A stretch of DNA of 64,000 bases from Bacteroidales bacterium (GCA_017545365.1 JAFWOP010000005.1:1-64000), one strand, 5' to 3'; positions 50,991 to 59,652 are shown, numbered from the stretch's first letter. Notes: generated from the sequence alone by a model not told the origin. A program made the numbers and translations.

Positions 50991-51018
50991 TGTCGTAATA
51001 AAAGGGACTTCTATAAAT

Positions 51019-51114
51019 CACCTCGAAGAGGTGAGACTATTAATAACACGGTAAAAGCCGAAGGCGCAGTGTCGTGACACTCAGACATCAGAGAACTGTG
51101 TCCCGAAGGGACAC
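51019..51114. repeat. Hairpin-cluster repeat between convergent genes
   Basis: Three perfect hairpins: CACCTC-GAA-GAGGTG (51019-51033), AGTGTC-GT-GACACT (51068-51081) and GTGTCCC-GAA-GGGACAC (51098-51114). They lie between hemW and anmK, whose 3' ends face each other. The layout resembles dispersed palindromic elements of Bacteroidales and could also terminate transcription from both sides. No flanking insertion ends like those at 30384-30747 are seen. Confidence 0.65.
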
Positions 51115-51148
51115 GATAATGAAAACAAATAAAGAGACCTAAAGACTT

Positions 51149-52213
51149 TTACAAATCCGTGTTGGCTTCAACCACTCCTGCAATATCGCCACCGCAGTTG
51201 TCGTATTTTGCACCCGTGACGCTGCTCAGGCAATTGGGCCTTTGGTTCAGGCGCAGGTAGCCCAGGAGGGCGAAGATAATGGCCTCTTTGTAGTCGATGA
51301 TGCTCTCGGCAGGGATGGTGATTTTGCAGCTGGGAATTTGGGCCTGTAGCCGTGCTATGAGGTATTTGTTTTTTGCCCCGCCCCCAGTGACCAGCATGGT
51401 CTGAAGCCCACGCCCTTTGATGGCTCCTGCCACTTGCCGCGCTATGTGCTCCACAGTGGTGGCGAGGAGGTCTCCCACGGCATATTCTTTGTGTTCAATG
51501 AGGGGTACGAAGTTGGCCACAAACCATTCTTTTCCCAACGATTTTGGGAGAGGGTGACGGTAATAGTCCAAGGCATCCATTTGCTCTAGAAGGCCGTTGA
51601 CGATGTCTCCACGTCGGGCTAGTAGGCCGTTTTTGTCGTAGGGCTTGTTGATGAGTCGGGTCAGATGGTTCAGTGCCATATTGCAGGGGCATATATCGTA
51701 GGCTTCGCGTAGGTTGCCCTCGGTTTCATAGGATATATTGGCTATACCCCCAAGATTAAGACATGCGTCGTACTCGCCGAAAAGCAGTCGGTCGCCAATC
51801 GGTACGAGGGGCGCTCCCTGGCCGCCCAGTGCCACATCAAGGTTTCGGAAGTTGAACACCACCGGCAGGTGGGTCTCAGCTGCAATGGCGTCGCCATCAC
51901 CTATTTGGGTGGTTAACCCCAGTTGGGGTTGGTGAAAAATGGTGTGGCCGTGGGAAGCAATAAGGTCAACCGGCCCAGGGTGCTCACTGCGGAATTGGTT
52001 GACACGTTGCCCGATGTAATGACCCAGCTCGACATTGACGAGGGCATACTCATAAGCTGTCGCTTGTTCGAGCGTGGAGAGCCAGTTGACCCATTCGTCA
52101 CTGTAGGGATAGGTTTCGGCAGAGATGAGCTCGAAGCTATCGTCCTGTATGTTGCAATAGGCGATGTCGAGTCCGTCGAGTGAGGTGCCTGACATGATTC
52201 CGAGGATGTGCAT
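51149..52213 (-). CDS. anmK: Anhydro-N-acetylmuramic acid kinase
   Basis: This 354-residue sugar kinase phosphorylates and opens 1,6-anhydro-MurNAc released in cell-wall recycling. Markers are LGIMSGTSLDGLDIAYCNIQ at the N-terminus, DLIASHGHTIFHQPQLGLTT, IGDGDAIAAETHLPVVFNFR, DACLNLGGIANISYE, and MLVTGGGAKNKYLIARLQAQ near the C-terminus. It lies 30 bp downstream of the SGNH-like gene on the same strand. Confidence 0.96.
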   Translation of the reverse strand: MHILGIMSGTSLDGLDIAYCNIQDDSFELISAETYPYSDEWVNWLSTLEQATAYEYALVNVELGHYIGQRVNQFRSEHPGPVDLIASHGHTIFHQPQLGLTTQIGDGDAIAAETHLPVVFNFRNLDVALGGQGAPLVPIGDRLLFGEYDACLNLGGIANISYETEGNLREAYDICPCNMALNHLTRLINKPYDKNGLLARRGDIVNGLLEQMDALDYYRHPLPKSLGKEWFVANFVPLIEHKEYAVGDLLATTVEHIARQVAGAIKGRGLQTMLVTGGGAKNKYLIARLQAQIPSCKITIPAESIIDYKEAIIFALLGYLRLNQRPNCLSSVTGAKYDNCGGDIAGVVEANTDL

Positions 52214-52243
52214 GGTTTTCTTTCTTTAGGTTTGTAAATAGGG

Positions 52244-53191
52244 CTAATCATCAGTTGGAAGGAGTGATTGGGGAGTGGAAGGTAGGTAGAGGGGGATGTC
52301 TTCGACAAGGTCTTCGTTGAACAGTACGATTCCGGGTTTGTAGAGGTGGTTACTGTTGCAGAAATGAGTGGTGTCGACAAGGGGCAGTATTTTGTATCGA
52401 TAAGGCCCAAGGGCGCTCATCTGGGCTTCAAACCAATCGTGGTTCAGATAGGTCTTGCGTAGCTGTTCGGCATCCTGAACCTCCACCAGCAGGTAGGAGA
52501 TGCCCCGTTCTTTGAGCATGTCGAGGCATTTCTTCAGGTATTCCATCTGTTCGGGCAGGATGGTCAGTTTCTTGCGGGGATAGCGTTTCACCTCAAAGGC
52601 CTTGGATTTTACTTCCACATAACCTCCGGGTATGTAGATGGTGTTTTCCGTGATGCTGTCTTCGACGAAGTGGTCAAGACGGTGGCGTATCTTCTGATTA
52701 TAAACGGAGTAGAGCCATGTGTTGATGGCTTTCATGTTCTTGCTTCCCCATGCCATCTTGGACATCTCGCATGTAAGGGGAGCGTTGGCCAACAAGTCAA
52801 CCGTGCTCTCAATACCGTCCTGGTTCATGATATCGGGATGCACCTCGAAAATAACCGCATAGGGGGCGAGGCTGTCAAGGTACTCCTTGAGTAGGACATA
52901 GGTCTGTCGGGGTGTCTGGTTCGATGAGCCGAGGTTGAAACAGCTGTAGCCGTGGGCTTCGTAGAAACGGGTGTCGAAAGTGCGGTAACTATGTGACGAA
53001 CCAAGAAAGAGGATGTCAACGTCGTGGTAGTTGCGTATGTCTTTGATGCGGCTGTTGAGGTGACCGGTATTGCCCATCTTAGTGATGCCGGTGCGTACCC
53101 ATCCAAGGTCGCCCAATAGCCACAACAGGAGCAGATAGCTGACGAGTGCTATGGGCAGGAAAAAGGCGATTCGTTTCAGTAGCTTTTTCAT
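52244..53191 (-). CDS. Membrane-anchored SGNH-hydrolase-like protein, partner of MBOAT
   Basis: This 315-residue protein has an N-terminal membrane anchor (IAFFLPIALVSYLLLLWLLG) and a periplasmic domain. Its DILFLGSSHSYRTFD block (about 59-73) looks like the Ser-containing first block of SGNH/GDSL acyl-hydrolases, and DTTHFCNSNHLYKPG near the end could supply Asp and His. Similar proteins (AlgX/AlgJ/DltD-like) accept acyl groups passed by an MBOAT protein. The MBOAT gene is 12 bp upstream, so the pair likely O-acylates a surface or cell-wall polymer. The family name is not certain. Confidence 0.78.
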   Translation of the reverse strand: MKKLLKRIAFFLPIALVSYLLLLWLLGDLGWVRTGITKMGNTGHLNSRIKDIRNYHDVDILFLGSSHSYRTFDTRFYEAHGYSCFNLGSSNQTPRQTYVLLKEYLDSLAPYAVIFEVHPDIMNQDGIESTVDLLANAPLTCEMSKMAWGSKNMKAINTWLYSVYNQKIRHRLDHFVEDSITENTIYIPGGYVEVKSKAFEVKRYPRKKLTILPEQMEYLKKCLDMLKERGISYLLVEVQDAEQLRKTYLNHDWFEAQMSALGPYRYKILPLVDTTHFCNSNHLYKPGIVLFNEDLVEDIPLYLPSTPQSLLPTDD

Positions 53192-53203
53192 GATGGATAA
53201 GTG

Positions 53204-54664
53204 CTAGAATTGGAAATAAATGAATGGCATCTCATTGGTGACCATATAGGCACTAATCATGAAGAGGATGAGGATGTAAAGACCCCAGCGGAGGATGCGG
53301 TTGTGTGGCAGGCGGGCAAATTCGTGCTCTTTGTCGCGGTTGCACCATTCCACCACTGTCATCAGCACCAAGGCTGCGGTGAGCAACCAGGCATCAAGCT
53401 GCGAGGTGATGGTGGCGGGCTGCCCGTCGAACAGGTTCCCGAACATGAGGCCGTAGTATTCAAAGGCCTCCTCGATGCTGTCGGAGCGGAATAGAATCCA
53501 CCCCATAGTGGCAAGGAAGAAAGTGAGCAGCATCTGCCCCAATTCCTTGAATGATGGCAGCCTGCGGCCCGCTGCTACCACATCGGTGTACCTGCGGTTC
53601 TTGCCGAGGAGGATAAGGGGGAGGAAGAGAAGGGCGTGGAACGCACCCCATGCCACAAAGGTCCAGTTGGCCCCATGCCATAGACCGCTGACAAGGAAGA
53701 TGACGAAGGTGTTGAGCACCACACGTCCTTTGGGTACGCGGCTGCCGCCGAGGGGGATATATATGTAGTCGCGGAACCAAGTGGTCAACGATATATGCCA
53801 CCGCCTCCAGAATTCTGCAATATCGCGGCTAAAATATGGCACATTGAAGTTCCTGCGTAGTGTGATGCCGAACATCTTGGCACAACCGATGGCGATATCG
53901 CTGTAGCCCGAAAAGTCGCCATAGATTTGAATGGTGAACAATGCCGCGGCCAGCAGCAAGGAGGTGCTGCTGAACCGGTGGGGGTGTCCGTATATTTGGT
54001 CGACATATAGCGCGCAACTGTCGGCGATGACCATCTTCTTGAAAAAGCCCCAAAGCATCTGCCGCATCCCGTCGACGCACTGGCGGTAGTCGAAATGCCG
54101 TCCGTTTTCAAATTGGGGTAGGAGGCTGGTTGCCCTCTCTATGGGTCCGGCCACTAATTGGGGGAAGAAGCTCACATAAGCGAAAAAAGCGGCCATGTCG
54201 CGGGTGGGGGTGATGCTGCCTCGGTAAACATCGATGCTGTAGCTGAGGGCTTGGAAGGTGTAGAACGAGATGCCCACGGGCAATATCAGGTGGAGCAATA
54301 TGCCGTCAGCCTTGCCGTCCAAGAACAAGTCGGCAAAAGACTGGGCGAAGAAGTCGTAATACTTGAACAGGCAGAGGATAAGCAGGTTGACGGTTATATT
54401 TGACCAAAGGATGGCCTTGGCCTTCGCTTTGGCATGAGAGTCGGCATCGTCCGTCGCCACCCTGGCCATACCTATTCCTGAAAGATAGCTGCAAAGGGTG
54501 GTGAAGGCTATCAGCAGCAGAAAACGCCAGTCCCACCAGCCGTAGAACAGGTAGGATGCGGCAATCACAAACACGTTCTGCCAGCGGGTTTGGCGGCGGA
54601 GCAACCAGTAAACGACAAACGTTATTGGCAGAAAGATAATGAATTCTATAGAGTTGAACAGCAT
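53204..54664 (-). CDS. MBOAT-family O-acyltransferase (AlgI/DltB-like)
   Basis: This 486-residue polytopic membrane protein moves acyl groups across the membrane. AlgI-like features are IEFIIFLPITFVVYWLLRRQ at the start, YFPQLVAGPIERATSLLPQF-type loop (SFFPQLVAGPIERATSLL), GYSDIAIGCAKMFGI, FWRRWHISLTTWFRDYIYIP, and the catalytic-His segment VSGLWHGANWTFVAWGAFH. I chose ATG at 54664 because the family start is MLFNS and a promoter box sits 10 nt upstream; a longer frame (54733) overlaps that promoter. Confidence 0.93.
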   Translation of the reverse strand: MLFNSIEFIIFLPITFVVYWLLRRQTRWQNVFVIAASYLFYGWWDWRFLLLIAFTTLCSYLSGIGMARVATDDADSHAKAKAKAILWSNITVNLLILCLFKYYDFFAQSFADLFLDGKADGILLHLILPVGISFYTFQALSYSIDVYRGSITPTRDMAAFFAYVSFFPQLVAGPIERATSLLPQFENGRHFDYRQCVDGMRQMLWGFFKKMVIADSCALYVDQIYGHPHRFSSTSLLLAAALFTIQIYGDFSGYSDIAIGCAKMFGITLRRNFNVPYFSRDIAEFWRRWHISLTTWFRDYIYIPLGGSRVPKGRVVLNTFVIFLVSGLWHGANWTFVAWGAFHALLFLPLILLGKNRRYTDVVAAGRRLPSFKELGQMLLTFFLATMGWILFRSDSIEEAFEYYGLMFGNLFDGQPATITSQLDAWLLTAALVLMTVVEWCNRDKEHEFARLPHNRILRWGLYILILFMISAYMVTNEMPFIYFQF

Positions 54665-54674
54665 ATTCAGTTTG

Positions 54675-54703
54675 CAAAGATACAAAAAAAACTCGACTGA
54701 CAA
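54675..54703 (-). promoter_or_regulatory. Promoter of the MBOAT-SGNH-anmK genes, near-leaderless
   Basis: The minus strand reads TTTG (54700-54703), 17 nt, TATCTTTG (54675-54682). The ATG follows after only 10 nt, so the leader would be about 3-5 nt. Confidence 0.75.
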
Positions 54704-54822
54704 AGTGTAATGGCCAAAAAACACGCACCCCAAACCCTTGCCCGCCCCCTTTGTGGAGACCTCAGAGGTGATAAAAAGAGCATTATTTTTAGGCAGAATA
54801 GTGTTAATTAAAAAAAAATGCT

Positions 54823-54830
54823 TATCTTTG
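54823..54830 (+). promoter_or_regulatory. -7 box of the ridA-acd-etfBA operon
   Basis: TATCTTTG followed by CA. The start codon lies 69 bp downstream. No exact TTTG -33 box. It is divergent from the MBOAT promoter; the region between is AT-rich. Confidence 0.7.
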
Positions 54831-54899
54831 CAATTTGAAAGATGCGATAGGGTATATGTCTTTTTATATATAGAACAATATAATAATCAACATAGTACT

Positions 54900-55274
54900 A
54901 TGAAGAAAATAATCAACACCCCCAATGCACCTGCTGCCATCGGACCTTACAGTCAGGCCGTTTTGGCTGGCAGCACCCTCTACATTTCTGGTCAGATCCC
55001 CATCAACCCTGCCACCAAGGAAGTGCCCGAAGGCATTACGGCTCAGACCGAGCAAGTGATGCAAAACATCAAGGCTATCCTCGACGAAGCCGGGTTCACC
55101 TTCCAGGACGTGGTCAAATCCACCTGCCTCCTGGCCGACATGGAGTATTTCAAACCCATGAACGAGGTGTACGCTAAATACTATAGCACCGATTGCCCCG
55201 CCCGTGCCGCCTTTGCCGTCAAAGGTCTGCCTATGGGTGTCCTCGTCGAGATTGAGACTATCGCAGTAAAATAA
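54900..55274 (+). CDS. ridA: RidA-family enamine/imine deaminase
   Basis: This 124-residue protein hydrolyses reactive enamines and imines formed by PLP enzymes. It is nearly full match to the family: KIINTPNAPAAIGPYSQAVL, TLYISGQIPINPATKEVPEG, a central FQDVVKSTCLLADMEYFKPM and a C-terminal CPARAAFAVKGLPMGVLVEI, which includes the conserved Arg. ATG 54900 matches the family start. First gene of the operon with acyl-CoA dehydrogenase and EtfBA; a 51-bp spacer with CTAG repeats follows. Confidence 0.95.
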   Translation: MKKIINTPNAPAAIGPYSQAVLAGSTLYISGQIPINPATKEVPEGITAQTEQVMQNIKAILDEAGFTFQDVVKSTCLLADMEYFKPMNEVYAKYYSTDCPARAAFAVKGLPMGVLVEIETIAVK

Positions 55275-55277
55275 TGT

Positions 55278-55309
55278 CTAACTAGTCCGACTAGTCTGAC
55301 TAGTCTGAC
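55278..55309. repeat. CTAG-rich tandem spacer repeat
   Basis: CTAACTAGTCCGACTAGTCT followed by GACTAGTCTGAC: three units of about 10 bp (CTAGTC(C/T)GA). A near copy of this tract lies at 56467-56505. Confidence 0.8.
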
Positions 55310-55325
55310 ATAAAACCCAAAATAC

Positions 55326-56465
55326 ATGGATTTTAGCTTTGCCAAACAAGACACACTCTTCCTGCAGATGATTCGCGAATTTGCAGAGAAAGAGGTCAAA
55401 CCCCTTGCCGCCGAAGTCGACGAGCAGGAACGCTTCCCCATGGAAACCGTGCAAAAAATGGCCAGGATGGGCCTCATGGGTATCCCCATCCCCACTCAGT
55501 ACGGTGGTGCCGGCGGCACCAATATCATGTACGGCATGGCCGTGGAGGAACTCTCTAGAGTCTGCGCCACCACCGGCGTCATCCTTTCAGCCCATACCAG
55601 CCTCTGCTGCGCCCCCATCCTCGAGGCCGGCACCGAGGAACAGAAGATGAAGTATTTGCCCAAACTGGCTAGCGGCGAGTGGATTGGTGCATTCGGCCTC
55701 ACCGAACCCAATGCTGGCACCGACGCCGCAGGTCAGCAGACCATGGCCGAGCTGGACGGCGAAGAATGGGTGCTCAACGGCAGCAAAATATTCATCACCA
55801 ACGGCAGCTACGCCAATGTGTTCATCATCATTGCTATGACCGATAAGAGCCTCGGCACCAAAGGCATCAGTGCCTTCATCGTCGAGAAGTCCGACCCCGG
55901 ATTCAGCGTAGGCAAAAAAGAGAAGAAAATGGGCATCCGCGGAAGTGCCACCACCGAACTCATCTTCGAAAACTGCCGCATCCCCAAGGACCGTCTGCTC
56001 GGCCAGATAGGCAAAGGCTTTGGCCTGGCCATGAAGACCCTCGACGGCGGTCGTATCGGCATCGCCGCTCAGGCACTGGGTATTGCACAGGGCGCCATGG
56101 ACGAGACCGTCAAGTATACCAAGGAACGCAAACAGTTCGGCCGCAGCATCAGCCAGTTCCAGAACACCCAGTTCCAGATGGCCGACCTCGAAACCAAGGT
56201 GCAGGCCGCACGTCTGCTCGTGCGTCGTGCCCATTATAACAAGGACAACGGCCTTCCCTATAGCGCCGAGGCCGCTATGGCCAAGCTGTTCTGCGCCGAG
56301 ACCGCAATGGAAGTGACCACCAAGGCCGTCCAGTTCCATGGCGGCTACGGCTACACCCGTGAATATCCCGTCGAACGCATGATGCGTGACGCCAAAATCA
56401 CCGAAATCTATGAAGGCACCAGCGAAGTGCAACGCATGGTGATTGCCGGTAAATTGTTCAAATAG
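55326..56465 (+). CDS. Short-chain acyl-CoA dehydrogenase (butyryl-CoA dehydrogenase type)
   Basis: This 379-residue flavoenzyme oxidises or, with EtfAB, reduces short acyl-CoA/enoyl-CoA. Family markers are FAEKEVKPLAAEVDEQERFP, LTEPNAGTDAAGQQTMAEL (FAD/substrate), EKKMGIRGSATTELIFENCR, QFGRSISQFQNTQFQMADLE, QFHGGYGYTREYPVERMMRD and IYEGTSEVQRMVIAGKLFK. The catalytic base is Glu363 in IYEGT. The following etfB and etfA suggest a Bcd-EtfAB unit that can couple crotonyl-CoA reduction to ferredoxin reduction. This is known for clostridia and inferred here. Confidence 0.95.
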   Translation: MDFSFAKQDTLFLQMIREFAEKEVKPLAAEVDEQERFPMETVQKMARMGLMGIPIPTQYGGAGGTNIMYGMAVEELSRVCATTGVILSAHTSLCCAPILEAGTEEQKMKYLPKLASGEWIGAFGLTEPNAGTDAAGQQTMAELDGEEWVLNGSKIFITNGSYANVFIIIAMTDKSLGTKGISAFIVEKSDPGFSVGKKEKKMGIRGSATTELIFENCRIPKDRLLGQIGKGFGLAMKTLDGGRIGIAAQALGIAQGAMDETVKYTKERKQFGRSISQFQNTQFQMADLETKVQAARLLVRRAHYNKDNGLPYSAEAAMAKLFCAETAMEVTTKAVQFHGGYGYTREYPVERMMRDAKITEIYEGTSEVQRMVIAGKLFK

Positions 56466-56466
56466 T

Positions 56467-56505
56467 ATCAGACCAGTCCGACTAGTCTGACTAGTCCGAC
56501 ACAAT
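56467..56505. repeat. CTAG-rich tandem spacer repeat
   Basis: CAGACCAGTCCGACTAGTCT followed by GACTAGTCCGACAC: about three units of 10 bp, nearly the same as 55278-55309, between the dehydrogenase and etfB. Confidence 0.8.
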
Positions 56506-56516
56506 AATAATAGAAA

Positions 56517-57302
56517 ATGAAAATCGTTGTTTGCATAAAACAAGTGCCGGACACCACCGAGGTGAAAATTAATCCGCAGACCGGCACGCTAATCCGTGAG
56601 GGCGTTCCCAGCATCATGAACCCCGACGACAAAGGTGGTTTGGAATTCGCTCTTCAACTGAAAGATAAATATGGCGCACATGTGACCGTCATCACCATGG
56701 GCCTCCCCCAGGCCGAGGCTATCCTTCGCGAAGCACTCGCCATGGGTGTCGACCGTGCCATCCTGCTCACCGACCGCAAACTGGGCGGTGCCGACACCCT
56801 CGCCACCTCTAGTGCTATCGCAGGTGCTCTCCGCACGATGGACTACGACCTCATCATCACCGGCCGTCAGGCCATCGATGGCGACACCGCACAGGTGGGT
56901 CCCCAAATCGCCGAACACCTCGACCTCCCGCAGGTCTCTTATATGGAAGACCTCCAGTACGACGAGGCCACCAAGACCTTCACCGTCCGCAAGCAGATGG
57001 AGGACGGCTACCAAATCCTTCAGATGCAGGCCCCCTGCGTCGTCACCGCCCTCGCCAGTGCCGTGCAGCCCCGTTACATGACGGTCAACGGCATTGTCAC
57101 CGCCTACGACAAAGAAGTCGAAGTATGGGGCGCCGACCGCATCAATGTCCCCGAAGACCGCATCGGCAAAGCCGGTTCCCCCACCTCTGTGTTCAAGTCG
57201 TTCCCCAAGCAGTTGAAACCTGCCGGCCAGACCTTTGAAGTGTCTCCCGAAGAGGCTGTGGAACTCATCGTCAACAAACTAAAAGAGAAACATATTATCT
57301 AA
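56517..57302 (+). CDS. etfB: Electron transfer flavoprotein beta subunit
   Basis: This 261-residue subunit starts MKIVVCIKQVPDTTEVKINP. It has GGLEFALQLKDKYGAHVTVI, ALAMGVDRAILLTDRKLGGA, DLIITGRQAIDGDTAQVGPQ and LDLPQVSYMEDL, all ETF-beta signatures. GRQAIDGD belongs to the nucleotide-binding loop. In bifurcating ETFs this subunit carries an extra FAD near NADH; sequence alone does not settle whether that FAD is present here. It lies 5 bp upstream of etfA. Confidence 0.96.
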   Translation: MKIVVCIKQVPDTTEVKINPQTGTLIREGVPSIMNPDDKGGLEFALQLKDKYGAHVTVITMGLPQAEAILREALAMGVDRAILLTDRKLGGADTLATSSAIAGALRTMDYDLIITGRQAIDGDTAQVGPQIAEHLDLPQVSYMEDLQYDEATKTFTVRKQMEDGYQILQMQAPCVVTALASAVQPRYMTVNGIVTAYDKEVEVWGADRINVPEDRIGKAGSPTSVFKSFPKQLKPAGQTFEVSPEEAVELIVNKLKEKHII

Positions 57303-57307
57303 TAGCC

Positions 57308-58312
57308 ATGAATTTACAAGATTATAAAGACGTTTACGTATTTGCCGAGCAGCGCGACGGCAAAATCCAGAATGTAGCTCTTGAGCTGTTAGGTAAGGCT
57401 CGCGAGCTGGCCGACGCCAACAATGAGAAAGTCGTAGCCATCCTTTTGGGCAAAAACATCAAGGGCGAGGCCCAAACACTAGTGGAGCACGGTGCTGACA
57501 AAGTGCTGGTGGTCGACAACGACCTTCTGGCCAACTATCTGACCGAGCCTTACACCCAGGCCATCACCCAGATTATCCAAGAGCAGAAACCCAGCATCCT
57601 CCTCATCGGTGCCACCACCATCGGCCGTGACCTCGGCCCCCGTGTCTCCGCTCGTAACATCACCGGCCTCACCGCCGATGCCACCAAGTTGGAAATCAGC
57701 GACGACGAAGCCCACGAGTTCCGCATGACCCGTCCTGCTTTCGGCGGCAACCTGATGGCCACCATCCTCTGCAAAAACCACCGTCCGCAGATGTCTACCG
57801 TCCGTCCCGGCGTGATGCAGAAAATGGCTGCCGACCCCACCCGCAAGGGCGAGGTGGTCGACTATGCCGTCAAGTTCGACGAGGCGAAGATTGCCCGCGT
57901 GAAAATCCTGAAGACTGTCAAGGAAGAGAAGGTAATCACCGATATCAGCCAAGCCAAAGTGCTGGTCAGCGGTGGTCGTGGTGTCGGCAATAAGGAAGGC
58001 TTTGCAAAGCTCGAAGCTCTGGCAAAAGAGTTGGGTGGCGAGGTCTCCAGCAGCCGTGCCATGGTTGACGCCGGCATCATGGAGCAGAGCCGTCAGGTTG
58101 GACAAACCGGTAAAACCGTCCGCCCCAACCTCTATTTGGCCTGCGGCATCAGCGGTGCTATCCAGCACCTGGCCGGCATGGAAGAGAGCGACCTGATTAT
58201 TGCCATCAATAAGGACAAGTTTGCTCCCATTTTCAGCGTTGCCGACCTAGGCATCGTAGGCGACCTTCACAAGATTGTCCCCATGCTCACTGAACGCTTA
58301 AAGAACATCTAA
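57308..58312 (+). CDS. etfA: Electron transfer flavoprotein alpha subunit
   Basis: This 334-residue subunit has an N-terminal alpha/beta domain (YVFAEQRDGKIQNVALELLG, ILLIGATTIGRDLGPRVSAR). The C-terminal FAD domain has VLVSGGRGVGNKEGFAKLEA, SSRAMVDAGIMEQSRQVGQT, VRPNLYLACGISGAIQHLAG and IIAINKDKFAPIFSVADLGI. The GQTGKTV and GISGAIQH motifs hold FAD. Last gene of the ridA operon; a hairpin terminator follows at 58339. Confidence 0.96.
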   Translation: MNLQDYKDVYVFAEQRDGKIQNVALELLGKARELADANNEKVVAILLGKNIKGEAQTLVEHGADKVLVVDNDLLANYLTEPYTQAITQIIQEQKPSILLIGATTIGRDLGPRVSARNITGLTADATKLEISDDEAHEFRMTRPAFGGNLMATILCKNHRPQMSTVRPGVMQKMAADPTRKGEVVDYAVKFDEAKIARVKILKTVKEEKVITDISQAKVLVSGGRGVGNKEGFAKLEALAKELGGEVSSSRAMVDAGIMEQSRQVGQTGKTVRPNLYLACGISGAIQHLAGMEESDLIIAINKDKFAPIFSVADLGIVGDLHKIVPMLTERLKNI

Positions 58313-58338
58313 TAAACGTTTTTTTCTTTTAACACAAT

Positions 58339-58380
58339 AGGGGTCACACCTTTTCTAGACAAGTGGCCCCCTTGTTTTTT
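58339..58380 (+). terminator. Rho-independent terminator after etfA
   Basis: GGGGTCAC pairs with GTGGCCCC (one G-T) across a roughly 15-nt loop, followed by CTTGTTTTTT. From 58381 to 58690 there is no gene and nothing recognised. Confidence 0.78.
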
Positions 58381-58690
58381 ATATGCGTCTCACAATAGAA
58401 ATCGCGCCATTTGGAAAACAACTTGCGATTGGCAATTCCTCCCTCAGGTTGCGCCTTCGCTCCTTTTGAATTCATTGTAAACTATTTCCAAGATTATTTT
58501 TAGAGTGCGCATTCTAAAATTGCCCTAGTTTTTTCTTTATTCTTGCTTGCAAAAACCGAAGGCGGGCCGAATGTGGTATGGGTGTCTTCCGATGGCCTTA
58601 TGTCGGTTATTCCTTGCCATTTACAGGGTTGTCTTTAATCGTTTGTCAGTAGGTTGGAAATCATAATTATTTAGTTTATTGATACTTTTT

Positions 58691-58722
58691 TTTGCAGTAA
58701 TAAAGTTTTTTTAGTATTTTTG
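58691..58722 (+). promoter_or_regulatory. Promoter of nagB
   Basis: TTTG (58691-58694), 20 nt, TATTTTTG (58715-58722), then CA. The leader to the ATG would be about 100 nt, AT-rich. Confidence 0.75.
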
Positions 58723-58830
58723 CAAACGGTTTGTTTGTGATAGTATTATGGGGCATGTGCGGCTAACTGTTGATAATTAACGAGGTACAATATTATATAG
58801 AAATATTATTAATTAATTTATAAAAGTACA

Positions 58831-59652
58831 ATGAGGGTCATTATTGCAAAGAATTACAATGACATGTCTGTATGGGCGGCAAATTTCGTCGCCAAGAGAA
58901 TCTTAGATGCTAACCCTACACCCGAAAAGCCATTCGTCTTGGGCTGCCCTACCGGCAGTTCCCCCCTCGGCCTCTATCAGCATCTGGTTGAATTGAATAA
59001 AAAGGGTGTTATCAGTTTTCAAAACGTTGTGACCTTCAACATGGACGAGTATGTGGGTCTTGACGTAAACCATCCCGAGAGCTATCATAGTTTTATGTGG
59101 AACAACTTCTTCAACCACATTGATATTAAGAAGGAGAATGTCCACATCCTTGATGGCAATGCCCCCGACCTCGTGGCCGAGTGTGCCCATTATGAGGAGA
59201 TGATAGCGCAGGCTGGTGGTATTGACCTGTTCATGGGTGGTATTGGTCCCGACGGTCACATCGCATTCAACGAACCGGGCAGCAGCCTGGCATCAAGGAC
59301 CCGTATCAAAACCCTCACGACCAACACCATCGAGGCCAACAGCCGTTTCTTCAACGGCGATATGTCGCTGGTACCCAAACAGGCACTCACTGTTGGAGTG
59401 GGTACTGTGATGGCCGCCCGTGAGGTCCTGATTCTCTGCAATGGCACCAAGAAAGCCCGTGCCCTACATCACATGATTGAAGAGGGTGTCAGTCACATGT
59501 GGACTGCCAGCATGCTGCAGATGCACCAGCATGGCAATGTCGTTTGCGACGAGGAGGCCTGTGAGGAATTGAAGATTAGCACTTATAATTATTTTAAGGA
59601 CAAACAGCGTCTGGAGGGTATCGTGGACCACTACCTCCATTTGTTTGATTAA
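58831..59652 (+). CDS. nagB: Glucosamine-6-phosphate deaminase
   Basis: This 273-residue enzyme turns glucosamine-6-phosphate into fructose-6-phosphate and ammonia, feeding amino sugars (host mucin or cell wall) into glycolysis. The family marks are PFVLGCPTGSSPLGLYQHLV, VVTFNMDEYVGLDVNHPESY (catalytic Asp), FMGGIGPDGHIAFNEPGSSL (catalytic His and Glu nearby), and ALTVGVGTVMAAREVLILCN. Length is typical. It stands alone, with its own promoter, and converges on miaA. Confidence 0.97.
   Translation: MRVIIAKNYNDMSVWAANFVAKRILDANPTPEKPFVLGCPTGSSPLGLYQHLVELNKKGVISFQNVVTFNMDEYVGLDVNHPESYHSFMWNNFFNHIDIKKENVHILDGNAPDLVAECAHYEEMIAQAGGIDLFMGGIGPDGHIAFNEPGSSLASRTRIKTLTTNTIEANSRFFNGDMSLVPKQALTVGVGTVMAAREVLILCNGTKKARALHHMIEEGVSHMWTASMLQMHQHGNVVCDEEACEELKISTYNYFKDKQRLEGIVDHYLHLFD

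Noticed and set aside
51001..51120. CRISPR-like repeat array
   Set aside because: The hairpins differ from each other and there are no regular spacers or cas genes nearby.
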